Source: JAVBPT01 sp031549455 (GTDB taxonomy: Bacteria; Bacillota; Clostridia; Lachnospirales; JAKSVV01). Taken from it: a stretch of DNA of 32,417 nt. The position numbers were made by a program, and so were the translations under genes. Of the stretch, positions 32,307-32,417 are shown one piece after another (position 1 is the first letter of the stretch; every line of letters begins with the position of its first letter). The stretch is taken from the NCBI GenBank assembly GCA_031549455.1, contig JAVBPT010000062.1:1-32417 (forward strand). Reading direction: 5' to 3'. The notes beneath the pieces are model-generated. The model worked only from the letters and a program-made list of their open reading frames with translations, searched no databases and had not been told where the DNA came from.

Positions 32307-32417
32307 ATGAAAAATAATTTTGTATCCACGGTTCTGTTTGGTTCCATTTGCGCAGTCAGTTTGATGTGCCTACCCGTCTTTGCTGAATTAAAATTAGATG
32401 AGGCGGGAAACCCAATC
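32307..32417 (+). CDS. Secreted protein, N-terminus only (partial)
   Basis: A plus-strand frame opens at ATG 32307 with AGGAGG 5 nt upstream (an ATG at 32304 is too close to that site) and runs off the right edge after 37 codons. The product has a clear signal peptide: KNN, then a hydrophobic core FVSTVLFGSICAVSLMCLPV, and a likely cleavage after FA (VFA-EL). The mature start ELKLDEAGNPI gives no family. Confidence 0.65.
   Translation, partial: MKNNFVSTVLFGSICAVSLMCLPVFAELKLDEAGNPI

Noticed and set aside
1..32417. CRISPR arrays, tRNA, rRNA, insertion sequences
   Set aside because: I looked for regular repeats, tRNA cloverleaf ends and transposase motifs on both strands and found none.

Overview
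The window is chromosomal DNA of a low-GC Gram-positive anaerobe, most likely a Clostridia (Lachnospirales-like) bacterium. The evidence is a Bacillus/Clostridium-type large SRP RNA directly upstream of dnaX, the short archaeal-type prolyl-tRNA synthetase with a C-terminal zinc domain, a HydC/NuoE plus HydB/NuoF-type NADH module, a GerMN sporulation-type domain, strong AGGAGG ribosome binding sites and sigma-A promoters. Nearly all genes are on the minus strand; the exceptions are a three-gene plus-strand islet (5580-6649) and a secreted protein starting at the right edge. I found no tRNA, rRNA, CRISPR array, transposase or prophage genes.

Layout from left to right: (1) 1-1130, a NuoE/HydC subunit and the N-terminal part of a NuoF/HydB-like subunit whose sequence and base composition change abruptly near position 240; (2) 1261-4139, a three-gene operon of GerMN-domain protein, MotA/TolQ/ExbB-like channel protein and OmpA/MotB-like protein, behind a U32-family tRNA-hydroxylation-type protein (4215-5444); (3) 5580-6649, plus-strand genes for a DUF4282-like membrane protein, a stand-alone starch-binding-type (CBM25/53-like) module and a HicB-like small protein; (4) 6667-9379, PrsW-type membrane protease, dnaX and the SRP RNA; (5) 9456-15158, an operon of ABC-type exporter with a ruined ATPase site, thiI, proS, a CinA/PncC protein and an unrecognised protein; (6) 15431-25867, a long run frr-uppS-cdsA-rseP-mtaB-ruvX followed by a GT2-GtrA glycosyltransferase, a polytopic GT-C-like protein and a secreted beta-propeller protein; (7) 25988-32183, envelope genes: an M23 peptidase/polysaccharide deacetylase fusion, VanW, a flavin reductase, an unusual radical SAM protein and a lipoprotein GH3 (NagZ-like) glycosidase.

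The best-supported themes are translation and tRNA modification (proS, thiI, mtaB, U32, frr) interleaved with envelope biogenesis (uppS, cdsA, rseP, GT2/GT-C, M23-NodB, VanW, GH3). The most unusual items are: the GerMN/MotA/OmpA operon, whose OmpA/MotB member lacks both the membrane acidic residue and the usual peptidoglycan-binding Asp; an intact-frame ABC exporter in which Walker A, Q-loop, signature, Walker B Asp and H-loop are all replaced, preceded by a possible 36-residue small protein; a HydB-like protein that switches to AT-rich unrelated sequence; an SRP RNA with a UGAC apical tetraloop; and an SRP promoter whose -35 box lies in the loop of an inverted repeat.
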